Part shown: positions 1 through 11,415 of the stretch, in pieces | Layout: every line of letters begins with the position of its first letter | Numbering within the stretch: the stretch's first letter is position 1 | Position numbers and translations under genes: made by a program | Assembly (NCBI GenBank): GCA_049724395.1 | Contig: JAUGWO010000034.1 | Coordinates: 1-64,000, forward strand | Length of the DNA: 64,000 nucleotides | Direction: 5' to 3' | Origin: Spongospora subterranea f. sp. subterranea | Lineage: Eukaryota; Endomyxa: Phytomyxea; Phytomyxea; Plasmodiophorida | Notes under the pieces: model-generated | The model's input: only the letters and a program-made list of their open reading frames with translations | Database searches by the model: none | Told to the model about the DNA's origin: nothing

Positions 1-902
1 AAATAATCGCAGAAAATTGTTAAATGGAATCGTGATCAAATGATTAAAAGCGATGGAGTGTCGATAGGCTATCGACAATACAATATAGGCCGATATTCCA
101 GTCATGATAGGCTATCGACAATACAATATAGGCCAAATATTGATCACGATAGGCTATCGACAATACAAAATAGGCCAATATTTGAGTCATGATAGGCTAT
201 CGACAATACAATATCAGGCCAAATATCCGAGTCACGATAGGCTATCGACAATACAATATGGCCAAATATCCGAGTCATGATAGGCTATCGACAATACGAT
301 ATAGCCAATCCGAGTCACGATAGGCTATCGACAATACAATATAGGCCAAATATCCGAGTAGATGATAGGCTATCGACAATACAATATAGGCCAAATATCC
401 GAGTCACGATAGGCTATCGACAATACAATATAGGCCAAATATCCAAGTAGTGGATGGCTATCGACAATACAATATAGGCCAAATATCCAAGATCATGATA
501 GGCTATCGACAATACGATATTGGCCAAATATCCGAGTCACGATAGGCTATCGACAATACAATATAGGCCAAATATTAAGTGCATGATGGCTATCGACAAT
601 ACAATATAGGCCAAATATCCGAGTCATGATAGGCTATCGACAATACAATATAGGCCAAATATCCGAGTCACGATAGGCTATCGACAAGACTGCTACGCTG
701 CCTCATCAGCCTGATTAGAGTGCACCGCACTTCTAAGTAGAGCGGTACTGTATATCTCTTGAGTGCACGGCTGACTTTTTTCTCCGCGCGAGATGCTTGG
801 ACACTCGCACAATAAGGTACACTAATGACTGTGACACAGTCAATTCATTGCAAAACTATATCGCACAGTGCGCTCCATAGACCTTCAGTATACAGTGGTA
901 TC
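1..902 (+). repeat. Left terminal inverted repeat
   Basis: It consists of about 60 unique bases, about 14 copies of a 44-bp unit, then about 210 unique bases. It pairs in inverted orientation with 7053-7516. The left arm is longer because it carries many more tandem units than the right arm. Confidence 0.8.
62..690. repeat. 44-bp subterminal tandem repeat array
   Basis: The units share the near-palindromic core GATAGGCTATC followed by GACAATACAATATAGGCC, with a variable linker ending in CGAGTCA or CGAGTCAC. There are about 14 units with small indels. The same unit in inverse orientation builds the right arm. Confidence 0.85.
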
Positions 903-1400
903 GGATCTATCGGAAACTGGTTAACTATGATATGCCGAGACGTCTTTTCGAAAGCGTTAACATCAAAAGCACTGCGAGTACTTTGAAAGACTAATAATGC
1001 AAACTACTCTATTTTATTCCATGTAGCAAATAGGGGTCAGCATTTATTTTAAACTTGAATTCTTTCAACACACGCAAAATATTGAATTAAACACTTAACA
1101 TCATGTATTTATGATTTTGCTCATCCACCGTTTGAAAATAAAATGTCCTTAACGGTTCAATTATCTATTGTTTTTGAAGCACTATCGCTAGCACTTCGAT
1201 GCTGGTCGCTTTGGAAAATGGGAAAGGGTTTTGGCTCTAATCGCATACTGTTCATCACTTCAACTCCTCCATCGCCGATTCGGGATCAGTAATCGCTGTC
1301 ACTAGACTCGGATGGATTAGACATTGGACGAGTTAATGCTTCGCTCGCTTGTTCGCAGCAATAACGATTCAGGCCGGACAACCTTTAATTAGTTGTGGTC
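827..1400 (+). repeat. Interior direct repeat, copy 1 of about 570 bp
   Basis: This segment recurs in the same order and orientation at 5990-6555, with short indels. The two copies flank the retroelement-containing centre of the block. Parts also recur inverted near 5580-5900, so the interior is a mosaic of duplicated subterminal sequence. Confidence 0.7.
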
Positions 1401-1639
1401 TATCGCAAATTCGGCGTCCGGTGATGTTTATCCAGACGACTTTAATGAATCGTAGCAACGAGGTATACCAATAGCTGTTTTGTCGTTAATGTGTTGTCAA
1501 ATATACTGGCAACAATAACCCCGCGTAGTGGACTCTGAAGAGGTTAAAGCAATAATGAGAATGACCAGCCAGAGGTCATTCTTGTCGGGAAACTGCTCGG
1601 AACTGGGCGAAGCCGCCGAATGTGAATAATGGGAGTGTT

Positions 1640-4600
1640 CCTAACATCACCCCCTCCATCTGCCCGGCTTGGACGGGTAATCCACATGAAACCGACGAAT
1701 CGTTTCCTTTAAGGCCGGTGCGAAACAACCAAGGTTACGTGCGGGCTCCCACGATCGCTCTGGACGGCGGATACCCTTCCAATCGAGGAGATACTGCAAT
1801 TGATTTCTATACGAACGAGAGTCCAGTACCTCATTGACAATATATAATGGGTCTCTTGTGGTCAGAGTCAAGGACAAGAGGCGGAGGTGGAGATGGAACG
1901 AGCCCTGGGATCTCGTTTTCCTTTGTGTGGGGACAGTAGTGCAGCATGGAATGCGTTGTGGAGCCGACTGTCATGCTGATAGGGATAAGACGGTAGGTCA
2001 TGGGTTGATCATCTCTGTAATGTACGGCCCTAATCTTCGACTATTTCAGCTTAGAACGTTCAGATGAAATACCCTCCGATTTCGACCAAACTTATCGCCA
2101 ACCTTGTAGTTCGGGCAGGTAGTCGTTTCTCATCAGCGAAATGTTTCATATCTGGCGAACCGCGCGTTGTAGTTCTGCCTTGAGGAACATCCGAACTTCA
2201 TTGATGTGGTTTACTCGTTCATCAGCCGATGGAAGAGTCGCAACTGAACACGATGTGGCGTCGTCGAAACGGGGGTGAGAACCATAGACCGCTCCATGGC
2301 GTCATCTTTGTCGCCGAATGTGACTGCGTTATTGTAAGCGAATTCAGCAACTGGCACAAATCCACCCAGTTGTTTTGTTGGAAATTAATGTAACAAGCGA
2401 AGACTGTTCCAACACTTGATTTAGTCTTTCTGTCTGCCCATCTGCGTCTGTTTGTCGCGATGGAGGACAGTTTGCGATCAACCTTGAAGGAGCCAACAGG
2501 TGTTTCCAGAATTTCGAGACAAACTGGGGTCCGCGATCGGAAATGATCTCTCGGGCCCCATGTAATTTGAACAACATTGGTTCAAGAACAAATCGGCGAG
2601 ACTTGCTCCAGCGATGGATTCGGTGCAAGGAATAAAATGGAATTTTGGAAACGATTACCAGTTCTTGCAATCGAGTCACGAGACTTCGGAGCGAAAACAA
2701 TGAAGTCCATGGTAACAGCGTTAAACTTTCTGCGATCAATGGGCAGAGTTGATTCGTGCGGTTGATGGCGACTGGATTTTGCTCTAGCACATGTGTCACC
2801 AGATAAACCTTCGGGAATACTTGGACATTCCAGGCAAGTCTCTCGGCCTTACTGCAAGTGTCGTTATAAAGTACCAGAGCACTCGCTCAAAACAATTGCA
2901 TCGTGACGTGCCTTCAATATGTCACAAGTTTACAATCTTCTCCCACCATACCAGCGAATTTCATCTTTGTCGAGCAAATGCCGTTGTTGTCGAAAACTGT
3001 CGACAACTTGAGCTTGGGAGAGACGTTGGTGGCGGCATGTCCGGGTTGAGTGTTGAGGCACGAGTTCAAACCCCGTGAGTGATTGTGCTTCATGACCCAC
3101 CAAGGTTGCATCCAATACGGAAAAGTAGAGTGAATGTTGAGCACGAAGGTCTGACCACGTGGCCTCAATGAATTCCGGCTGAGCAAGCGAGCTGCTTGCA
3201 GTAAACTCGGAAACTCTGGATAGGCATAATGTAATCAGGTGGACGGTCCCTAGGGTTATTGACAGATATGTTGCTCTTCCAGCTAAGCAATACAACATTC
3301 CTTGAATACAATCAAGCTACTTGTTGTAAGCAGGCGAAATGTAGGGAAGACCTGGCATACACGGCTTAGTCAAATCTCCGTACTGCAGCGATCCGTATGG
3401 CACCATGCATGGAAATGGATACAGGAAGCCTTGAAAATTCTTGGACGAAATGTCCTACTGCTGGTTAAGTTTGAAAACGCTCCTTTTCGATTGAGAAGGG
3501 TTAATCGCACATAATGTAGCTCATAAATTCGTAGGTCAAATGATCCGGTTGAAGTCATAGATCTTCTTTGCACCTTCAGCCACCACGCGGTTGAATTTCG
3601 CTGATTAGAGTATTCGCTATTTTCAACGCATCTGGCATCATCTTCCTGCAATTGACAAACCCACTATCGGTCGGTGCACGATGACGAAAAGACTGGTCAG
3701 ATGAGCTCAATGCCCGAGATCTCTAGTCGTAGTGGCGATGTTGTTGGGTCGCAGCAAAAGAGAGTCTGCTCGCACACATCGATAACGTTCAAAGGTCTAG
3801 GAATGTGTGAGCGGACGGAACCCGTTCGGCAAATGTGGCGATCGATGTAGCACGTTTTTGGCAAAATCGTAAGATGAACTTCGTTCAGTTACGTATTGCT
3901 GCCATGAGCGTGTCTGCAATAAAACTGTCCATAATCTTCTCGGACAAGTTATCCATACCGAACCATTCGGACTGCCCGCTGAGCATTCCATTTGAAGCTT
4001 CGGTTGACGTGAAGTCCATTGTAAACCTCACAAGCAAGTTTGGTAGGATCAGCAGATCTCCTGGTATTGCACAAATGTATCGCATGGAGCGTGTTCGATC
4101 AGTTGGGCAGTCGAATTTGCGATGGTTCAACGAATTGTACAAGAATTCATGAACCAAGGACCCAGAACAACAGTCGGGATTGATATACCTCGCATTGCGA
4201 AGAGGACTATCGCATGGATAAACTTCACCGGGCGAGATGCATCTGATGCGATGGACGTCGACTGAGTACAAGGCTGTTCCATTGCGGATATTCGACAAAA
4301 TTCATCTTAGCAACATCGCACCGGCACTTCGATTTGGCAATAGTCAATTGAGGCACAGTCATTTTCACATCCTCGTTGAGGCCTTTTCGGAGGAGTGTAG
4401 CTGATTCACAGTATGCGATTACCATCAATCATACAGATCTCAGCAGCTGAAAGTCGATAGTTGACTAAATACGTAGCGACTGAACCGTTGACCTTATTAG
4501 AGCGCCTCCAACCTCGTGAAGATTGCATTGTTGGAACTTTGTTCGAATCCTCGAAGATGAAGAGAGAATCGATTCAATCATATGACATCCGCAATCGATC

Positions 4601-4800
4601 AACTGCGAGCATACGGTCCGCATCCCGTCGCTCGAAAATTGGTGAGAACCACAGCTGTGTCTCAGTCCTAGTGTAGAAGGTATTGTGCCAACATCACCTT
4701 GTCGGAATCCGTGGCGTATGTCCGGTTTACGGGTTGATACCGCAACGATAAGACCGCGGAGATGTTTGGCCGCACAATAGGGTACGACTATTGACTGTGA
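1640..4800 (-). mobile_element. Ty3/gypsy chromovirus fossil, broken
   Basis: Read on the minus strand, the region carries a chromodomain-like segment near 1650-1880 and a retroviral-type integrase core segment near 2390-2800 (motif ISDRGPQFVSKFW, then a DGQTERLNQ-like motif). Weaker pol-like remnants continue to about 4.8 kb. Integrase followed by a chromodomain defines the chromovirus branch. The copy is old and heavily broken, with many breaks, and cannot be active. Short similar segments near 1530-1640 and 5330-5440 may be terminal repeat remnants. It sits inside the foldback-like block. Confidence 0.75.
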
Positions 4801-5099
4801 CACAGTCTAATAATCTGGCAAAAGCTGCTGGTAGTTTGCAAGCCGCTGTTGCTGTTGCTGAGAGTTGCATGGCGACGCCTGGACCTCCGACAAAGGTTGA
4901 GGTTGAACAGAAGCGATGATTTTAAAAAGCCTGTTCTTCTATCATCAAATTCCGCCTCCTAATCTGTCTGATTCTTAGTGCCATCTCGGGTTCCTTTGTG
5001 GATCTTCTGTTCAGTTTCACCAACAATCCTCCAGGTTGTGTGATTATATTCAACATATGCAATCATTAACGGCTCAATTATGCTCTGTTTGCGTTTGAT

Positions 5100-5262
5100 T
5101 TACGTCAACCGAGAGCCTAGAACTTATGCTACGTAAACTATCAGATTGAGAAGTGATTGTACGTAAACCCTGAAGAGATTTGATCGGTACGTAAACCGAG
5201 AGGCGAGAAGTGACGGTACGTAATCCGAGAAGAGAGGTGACGGAGTAAACCGAGAACAGGTG
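5100..5262. repeat. Degenerate short tandem repeat
   Basis: Four or five diverged copies of a roughly 35-bp unit contain ACGTAAACCGAGA and GAGAAGTGACGG. The array lies in the interior of the foldback-like block and no gene is visible in it. Confidence 0.55.
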
Positions 5263-5989
5263 AATTCTTGTCAAACTGTTATGGGACTGGAACAGCTTTT
5301 GATATAATCACGTGTGTATTAATACTTTGTAATGGTTGTTAATGACCAGCAGAGGTCGTTCTTGTCCGGGAATGTGCGGCGGAACTGCGGCGAAGCTGAT
5401 AATGCGAGGAATATATGGGAGTGTTCCTGTCGTTAATGGTTTATTAATACTTGTAATCAGTGGTTGTTAATCGCAAATTCGCGTGTCCGGTGATGTTTGT
5501 AGATCCAGGCATTAATGCCTCTGTTGATGAGAGGTGTACCAATAGCTTTTGGCCTCATCCGTCCCGACACGTCTTTTTCCAAAGCGTCAAAATCGAACGC
5601 ACTGCGAGTGCATTGAAAATATCAAAGTACGCCAGTCACTTTATTTTTAAACGAAGGATGAACAAAATTATAAATACATTATGGTATAAGTTGCATAATT
5701 AGCGAGCGTGATTTGAAAAAAGGTTTCACATAATATGATGAGCAACTTTGATTTGAACCGGAAATAAAATAGAGTAGTTTGCGATGGAGTTCCGAACAAA
5801 TCACAGGGCATTTGATGTTGACGCTTTCGAAAAGACGTCTCGGCAAATCATAGTTAACCAGTTTCTACATGTCAGAGATCCGATACCACAGTACCTGCAC
5901 ATCTTGACTGATACGGTGGCTTTTTTCTACCGCGCGCGGTTGGACCGCGCGAGATGCGAGATGTTTGGACACTCGCACAATAAGGTACA

Positions 5990-6555
5990 CTAATGACTGT
6001 GACACAGTCAATTCATTGCAAAACTATATCGCACAGTGCGCTCCATAGACCTTCAGTATACAGTGGTATCGGATCTATCGGAAACTGGTTAACTATGATA
6101 TGCCGAGACGTCTTTTCGAAAGCGTTAACATCAAAAGCACTGCGAGTACTTTGGAAAGACTCAATCGCAAACTACTCTATTTTATTCCATGTAGCAAATA
6201 GGGGTCAGCATTTATTTTAAACTTGAATTCTTTCAACACACGCAAAATATTGAATTAAACACTTAACATCATGTATTTATGATTTTGCTCATCCACCGTT
6301 TAAAAATAAAATGTCCTGTGTACTTGGAATATTTTCGAAGCACTCGCAGTGCGTTCGATTTTGACGCTTTGGAAAAAGACGTCTCGCCATATCCTAAGAT
6401 GGAGTGCATCTCGGAGTTCAACGACTCCATCGCCGATTCGGGATCTTGAGTCTCACTAGACTCGGATGGAACTGCATTGGACGAGTCGCTGCTTCGCTCG
6501 CTTGTTCGCAGCAATGACGATTCAGGCCGGACAACCTCTTGCGTTGTGGCTCTAC
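5990..6555 (+). repeat. Interior direct repeat, copy 2
   Basis: It matches 827-1400 over most of its length. The adjacent stretch 5580-5900 holds inverted partial copies of the same sequence, which would allow a hairpin centred near 5.95 kb. Confidence 0.7.
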
Positions 6556-7052
6556 AAAATGGAATACGTTCATCGCCAACACTTTCAGGAATCGTAGCAA
6601 TGGACGCTACTACAACTGTAGTGTCTGGAATGTGATCGGCGATTACTGATGAATCACTATAGAGGAGTTAAGGTGAAGAACAGTATGCGATTAGAATAAA
6701 ACACCTTTCCCATACAGCCATCTCAGCGACGGCAGCATAAGTGCTAGGCGATAGTTGACTAAACAAAAACCATCAGAGATAATTGAACCGTTAATTATAT
6801 GTAAAATAATCCCCACCTCGAAGATTGCATTGTTGAAACTGAAACAGAAGACACTAGATGAAGAGAGAATCGATTCGGCATGACGTGATCCGCAACTCTG
6901 AACTGCGATCCGCAATCCTCGCTCAGTGCAATATATATCTTTGCATTATTAGACTGTGTCACAGTCAATAGTGTACCCTATTGTGCGAATGTCCAAGCAT
7001 CTCGCGCGGTTGAACCGCGCGCGGTACAACCGCGCGCGGTAGAGGGGATAGG

Positions 7053-7516
7053 CCGTATACTGAAGGTCCATGGAACGCACTGTGCGATATAGTTTTGCAA
7101 TGATTTGACTGTGTCACAGTCATTAGTGTACCTTATTGTGCGAGTGTCCAAGCATCTCGCGCGGTAGAAAAAAGTCAGCCGTGCACTCAAGAGATATACA
7201 GTACCGCTCGACTTAGAAGTGCGGTGCACTCTAATCAGGCTGATGAGGCAGCGTAGCAGTCTTGTCGATAGCCTATCGTGACTCGGATATTTGGCCTATA
7301 TTGTATTGTCGATAGCCTATCATGACTCGGATATTTGGCCTATATTGTATTGTCGATAGCCTATCATGACTCGGATATTTGGCCTATATTGTATTGTCGA
7401 TAGCCTATCATGACTCGGATATTTGGCCTATATTGTATTGTCGATAGCCTATCGACACTCCATCGCTTTTAATCATTTGATCACGATTCGATTTTAACAA
7501 TTTTCTGCGATTATTT
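7053..7516 (-). repeat. Right terminal inverted repeat
   Basis: This is the inverted counterpart of 1-902 with only four or five 44-bp units (about 7262-7460). The outermost 16 bases match bases 1-16 exactly when reverse-complemented. Confidence 0.8.
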
Positions 7517-7699
7517 CTGTCCAGGTTATGAGGTCGTCATTAAGGAATCTCATGTAAGCTTGCGATATCTTAGTTTGATTGTATTCATGAACAGAGGACT
7601 ACATGAGTGTTGGCTGCTGTGTCGTTGGCCAAGTATGACTCTGACTCTGAGAGTGACTGAGCGAGTAATCTCGAAACACATTCTGTAAATGGTTAAAGA

Positions 7700-8523
7700 A
7701 TGGTATCTGCTTCACAGTATTTGCAAAGTCACCGCCATCGTGACCAACCATCAACGATCTCACCTGTAGACTTTTTGAGAGCACACACGAGCACACCATC
7801 GCAATACGAAAATCTCTCTTCCCCATCCGTAACTAGCCATCATAAGGTTTATCAGATCCCAAAAGCCAAGTTTGTTCATCGACATCGGCACGATCATCTT
7901 GATCAATTTCGGTCTTTGCAGAATTTCAATGGACGACTTGCCAGTGTGAAACTTATTCAAAAATGTTGGAGAACCCATCGGCGCAAGTCCCTTACCGAGT
8001 CAGGTGGTGTAATAAGTAATCCACACCCTACTCAAGTTGCCAAGAAGATGGTTGTGGTTGATGTTCATGACGACCCTCAATTTCCATCTACCAGTCCTTC
8101 CAATGTATATCCCCTATTTACCCTATTTACACGGCCACATGCTAAACATAACATTAGGGGAGTATTAATAATACTGTTGTTCGTCCTGAGTTGAAGTCTC
8201 CATTAACCGCTCTGGTTCCAATATCTGATAATAGGTCAAATTCACTGCCTTTTTGCAACATCGCATGTATTCATGAACTAAGTACGTTTAGAAGTCATGT
8301 CAACTCCAAAGCTACTGGCAATATTCCCAACTGCTGCGATAGATTGCATAAGGAATTGTTGCATCTTCAAGCTGAAATGGCAATTTTGTTCCCAAGGTCA
8401 CCTCATCCAATTGCCAAGTCAAATATTCCCCGGCTGAAACTGCTGCCGACAGCAAGTGTACCAGATTTGAATGCTATTGCCATACTTGAGCGAAACCTCT
8501 CGGAATTCGCTATATCAGGTTAA
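7700..8523 (+). CDS. Hypothetical IQ-motif protein
   Basis: The gene has two exons, 7700-8104 and 8158-8523, separated by a 53-nt GT-AG intron (8105-8157) that joins the reading frames in phase 0. The product is about 256 residues. An in-frame stop lies just upstream of the first ATG. Residues about 80-98 read SVKLIQKCWRTHRRKSL, a recognisable IQ motif that in other proteins binds calmodulin or myosin light chains. The rest is rich in Ser, His and Pro and matches no family I recognise. It is the only coding candidate between the foldback block and the 98-bp satellite. The role is unknown; calmodulin binding is an inference from the motif alone. Confidence 0.55.
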
Positions 8524-8910
8524 GATGCATTGCATCGTAAATCATGTGAAATCCTTTGAAACGCCGCCAATATTGCATGTCTCCTTTGGCACAAAAACAT
8601 AAACTGGGAAATGAGTCCACTGATTCAGTGATCCACGACCGTAAACATTTGCGATGATCTGATGAATTCGATGGGTGATTATTGTTTGTAAAATGTATAA
8701 TGCCAGTACTGTATAGTTGCGTGTCATGTGATGAACTCGCTAAAATAGTGTATTACGGCCTCGCCTTACTGGAAGACAGGATACAGAGCAGGGCTGGAAA
8801 AGGCCCGTAAACAAACCAAAAACTTTCAGTGTACAGTATCAACAAGGCACAGTACCGTAGTTTGCAGTTAAATAGCCCCGCAACCCTAAACTTCGTGAGA
8901 AGCTGACCCG

Positions 8911-11376
8911 GACTCGTGTCTCAAAACAGTAAACTATGGTGCCAGTACTGTATAATTGCGTGTGATGTGATGAACTCGCTGGAAATAGTGTATCATTATG
9001 GTCCCCCCTACTCGTGTCTCAAAACAGTAAACTATGGTGCCAGTACTGTATAATTGCGTGTGATGTGATGAACTCGCTGGAAATAGTGTATCATTATGGT
9101 CCCCCCTACTCGTGTCTCAAAACAGTAAATTATGGTGCCAGTACTGTATAATTGCGTGTGATGTGATGAACTCGCTGGAAATAGTGTATCATTATGGTCC
9201 CCCCTACTCGTGTCTCAAAACAGTAAACTATGGTGCCAGTACTGTATAATTGCGTGTGATGTGATGAACTCGCTGGAAATAGTGTATCATTATGGTCCCC
9301 CCTACTCGTATCTCAAAACACTAAACTATGGTGCCAGTACTGTATAATTGCGTGTGATGTGATGAACTCGCTGGAAATAGTGTATCATTATGGTCCCCCC
9401 TACTCGTGTCTCAAAACAGTAAACTATGGTGCCAGTACTGTATAATTGCGTGTGATGTGATGAACTCGCTGGAAATAGTGTATCATTATGGTCCCCCCTA
9501 CTCGTATCTCAAAACAGTAAACTATGGTGCCAGTACTGTATAATTGCGTGTGATGTGATGAACTCGCTGGAAATAGTGTATCATTATGGTCCCCCCTACT
9601 CGTGTCTCAAAACAGTAAACTATGGTGCCAGTACTGTATAATTGCGTGTGATGTGATGAACTCGCTGGAAATAGTGTATCATTATGGTCCCCCCTACTCG
9701 TATCTCAAAACACTAAACTATGGTGCCAGTACTGTATAATTGCGTGTGATGTGATGAACTCGCTGGAAATAGTGTATCATTATGGTCCCCCCTACTCGTG
9801 TCTCAAAACAGTAAATTATGGTGCCAGTACTGTATAATTGCGTGTGATGTGATGAACTCGCTGGAAATAGTGTATCATTATGGTCCCCCCTACTCGTGTC
9901 TCAAAACAGTAAACTATGGTGCCAGTACTGTATAATTGCGTGTGATGTGATGAACTCGCTGGAAATAGTGTATCATTATGGTCCCCCCTACTCGTATCTC
10001 AAAACACTAAACTATGGTGCCAGTACTGTATAATTGCGTGTGATGTGATGAACTCGCTGGAAATAGTGTATCATTATGGTCCCCCCTACTCGTATCTCAA
10101 AACACTAAACTATGGTGCCAGTACTGTATAATTGCGTGTGATGTGATGAACTCGCTGGAAATAGTGTATCATTATGGTCCCCCCTACTCGTGTCTCAAAA
10201 CAGTAAACTATGGTGCCAGTACTGTATAATTGCGTGTGATGTGATGAACTCGCTGGAAATAGTGTATCATTATGGTCCCCCCTACTCGTATCTCAAAACA
10301 GTAAACTATGGTGCCAGTACTGTATAATTGCGTGTGATGTGATGAACTCGCTGGAAATAGTGTATCATTATGGTCCCCCCTACTCGTATCTCAAAACACT
10401 AAACTATGGTGCCAGTACTGTATAATTGCGTGTGATGTGATGAACTCGCTGGAAATAGTGTATCATTATGGTCCCCCCTACTCGTGTCTCAAAACAGTAA
10501 ACTATGGTGCCAGTACTGTATAATTGCGTGTGATGTGATGAACTCGCTGGAAATAGTGTATCATTATGGTCCCCCCTACTCGTATCTTAAAACAGTAAAC
10601 TATGGTGCCAGTACTGTATAATTGCGTGTGATGTGATGAACTCGCTGGAAATAGTGTATCATTATGGTCCCCCCTACTCGTGTCTCAAAACAGTAAACTA
10701 TGGTGCCAGTACTGTATAATTGCGTGTGATGTGATGAACTCGCTGGAAATAGTGTATCATTATGGTCCCCCCTACTCGTATCTCAAAACACTAAACTATG
10801 GTGCCAGTACTGTATAATTGCGTGTGATGTGATGAACTCGCTGGAAATAGTGTATCATTATGGTCCCCCCTACTCGTGTCTCAAAACAGTAAACTATGGT
10901 GCCAGTACTGTATAATTGCGTGTGATGTGATGAACTCGCTGGAAATAGTGTATCATTATGGTCCCCCCTACTCGTATCTCAAAACAGTAAACTATGGTGC
11001 CAGTACTGTATAATTGCGTGTGATGTGATGAACTCGCTGGAAATAGTGTATCATTATGGTCCCCCCTACTCGTATCTCAAAACAGTAAACTATGGTGCCA
11101 GTACTGTATAATTGCGTGTGATGTGATGAACTCGCTGGAAATAGTGTATCATTATGGTCCCCCCTACTCGTGTCTCAAAACAGTAAACTATGGTGCCAGT
11201 ACTGTATAATTGCGTGTGATGTGATGAACTCGCTGGAAATAGTGTATCATTATGGTCCCCCCTACTCGTGTCTCAAAACAGTAAACTATGGTGCCAGTAC
11301 TGTATAATTGCGTGTGATGTGATGAACTCGCTAAAATAGTGTATCATTATAGTCCGCCCTAACTCGTGTCTTAAAA
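8911..11376. repeat. 98-bp satellite array, about 25 copies
   Basis: The period is exactly 98 bp, for example units starting at 9009, 9107, 9205 and 9303. Units are almost identical and differ mainly at two linked sites: CGTGTCTCAAAACAG versus CGTATCTCAAAACAC. A diverged single copy of part of the unit lies at about 8686-8760, and the last unit near 11320-11376 is also diverged, as expected for array edges. The array ends about 40 bp before the start codon of the CSPP1-like gene. Confidence 0.95.
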
Positions 11377-11415
11377 CTCTCTATGTTCTACTACTTGACC
11401 CCCATTAGGCAATGA

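Larger units (their letters stand above)
1..7516. mobile_element. Long-inverted-repeat (foldback-like) composite element, left end cut by the window
   Basis: Base 1 onward is the reverse complement of the sequence running down from base 7516: both ends carry the same unique stretch, then 44-bp tandem units, then a shared unique stretch. Long inverted ends made of tandem repeats are the hallmark of foldback-type elements. The interior holds further direct and inverted copies of the subterminal sequence and a retroelement fossil. No transposase is seen inside, so the block is probably non-autonomous or decayed. The left end may continue outside the window, so target-site duplications cannot be judged. 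Confidence 0.7.

Noticed and set aside
7700-8523. Myosin or calmodulin-binding kinase identity for the IQ protein
   Set aside because: Only one IQ motif is present and there is no motor or kinase domain.
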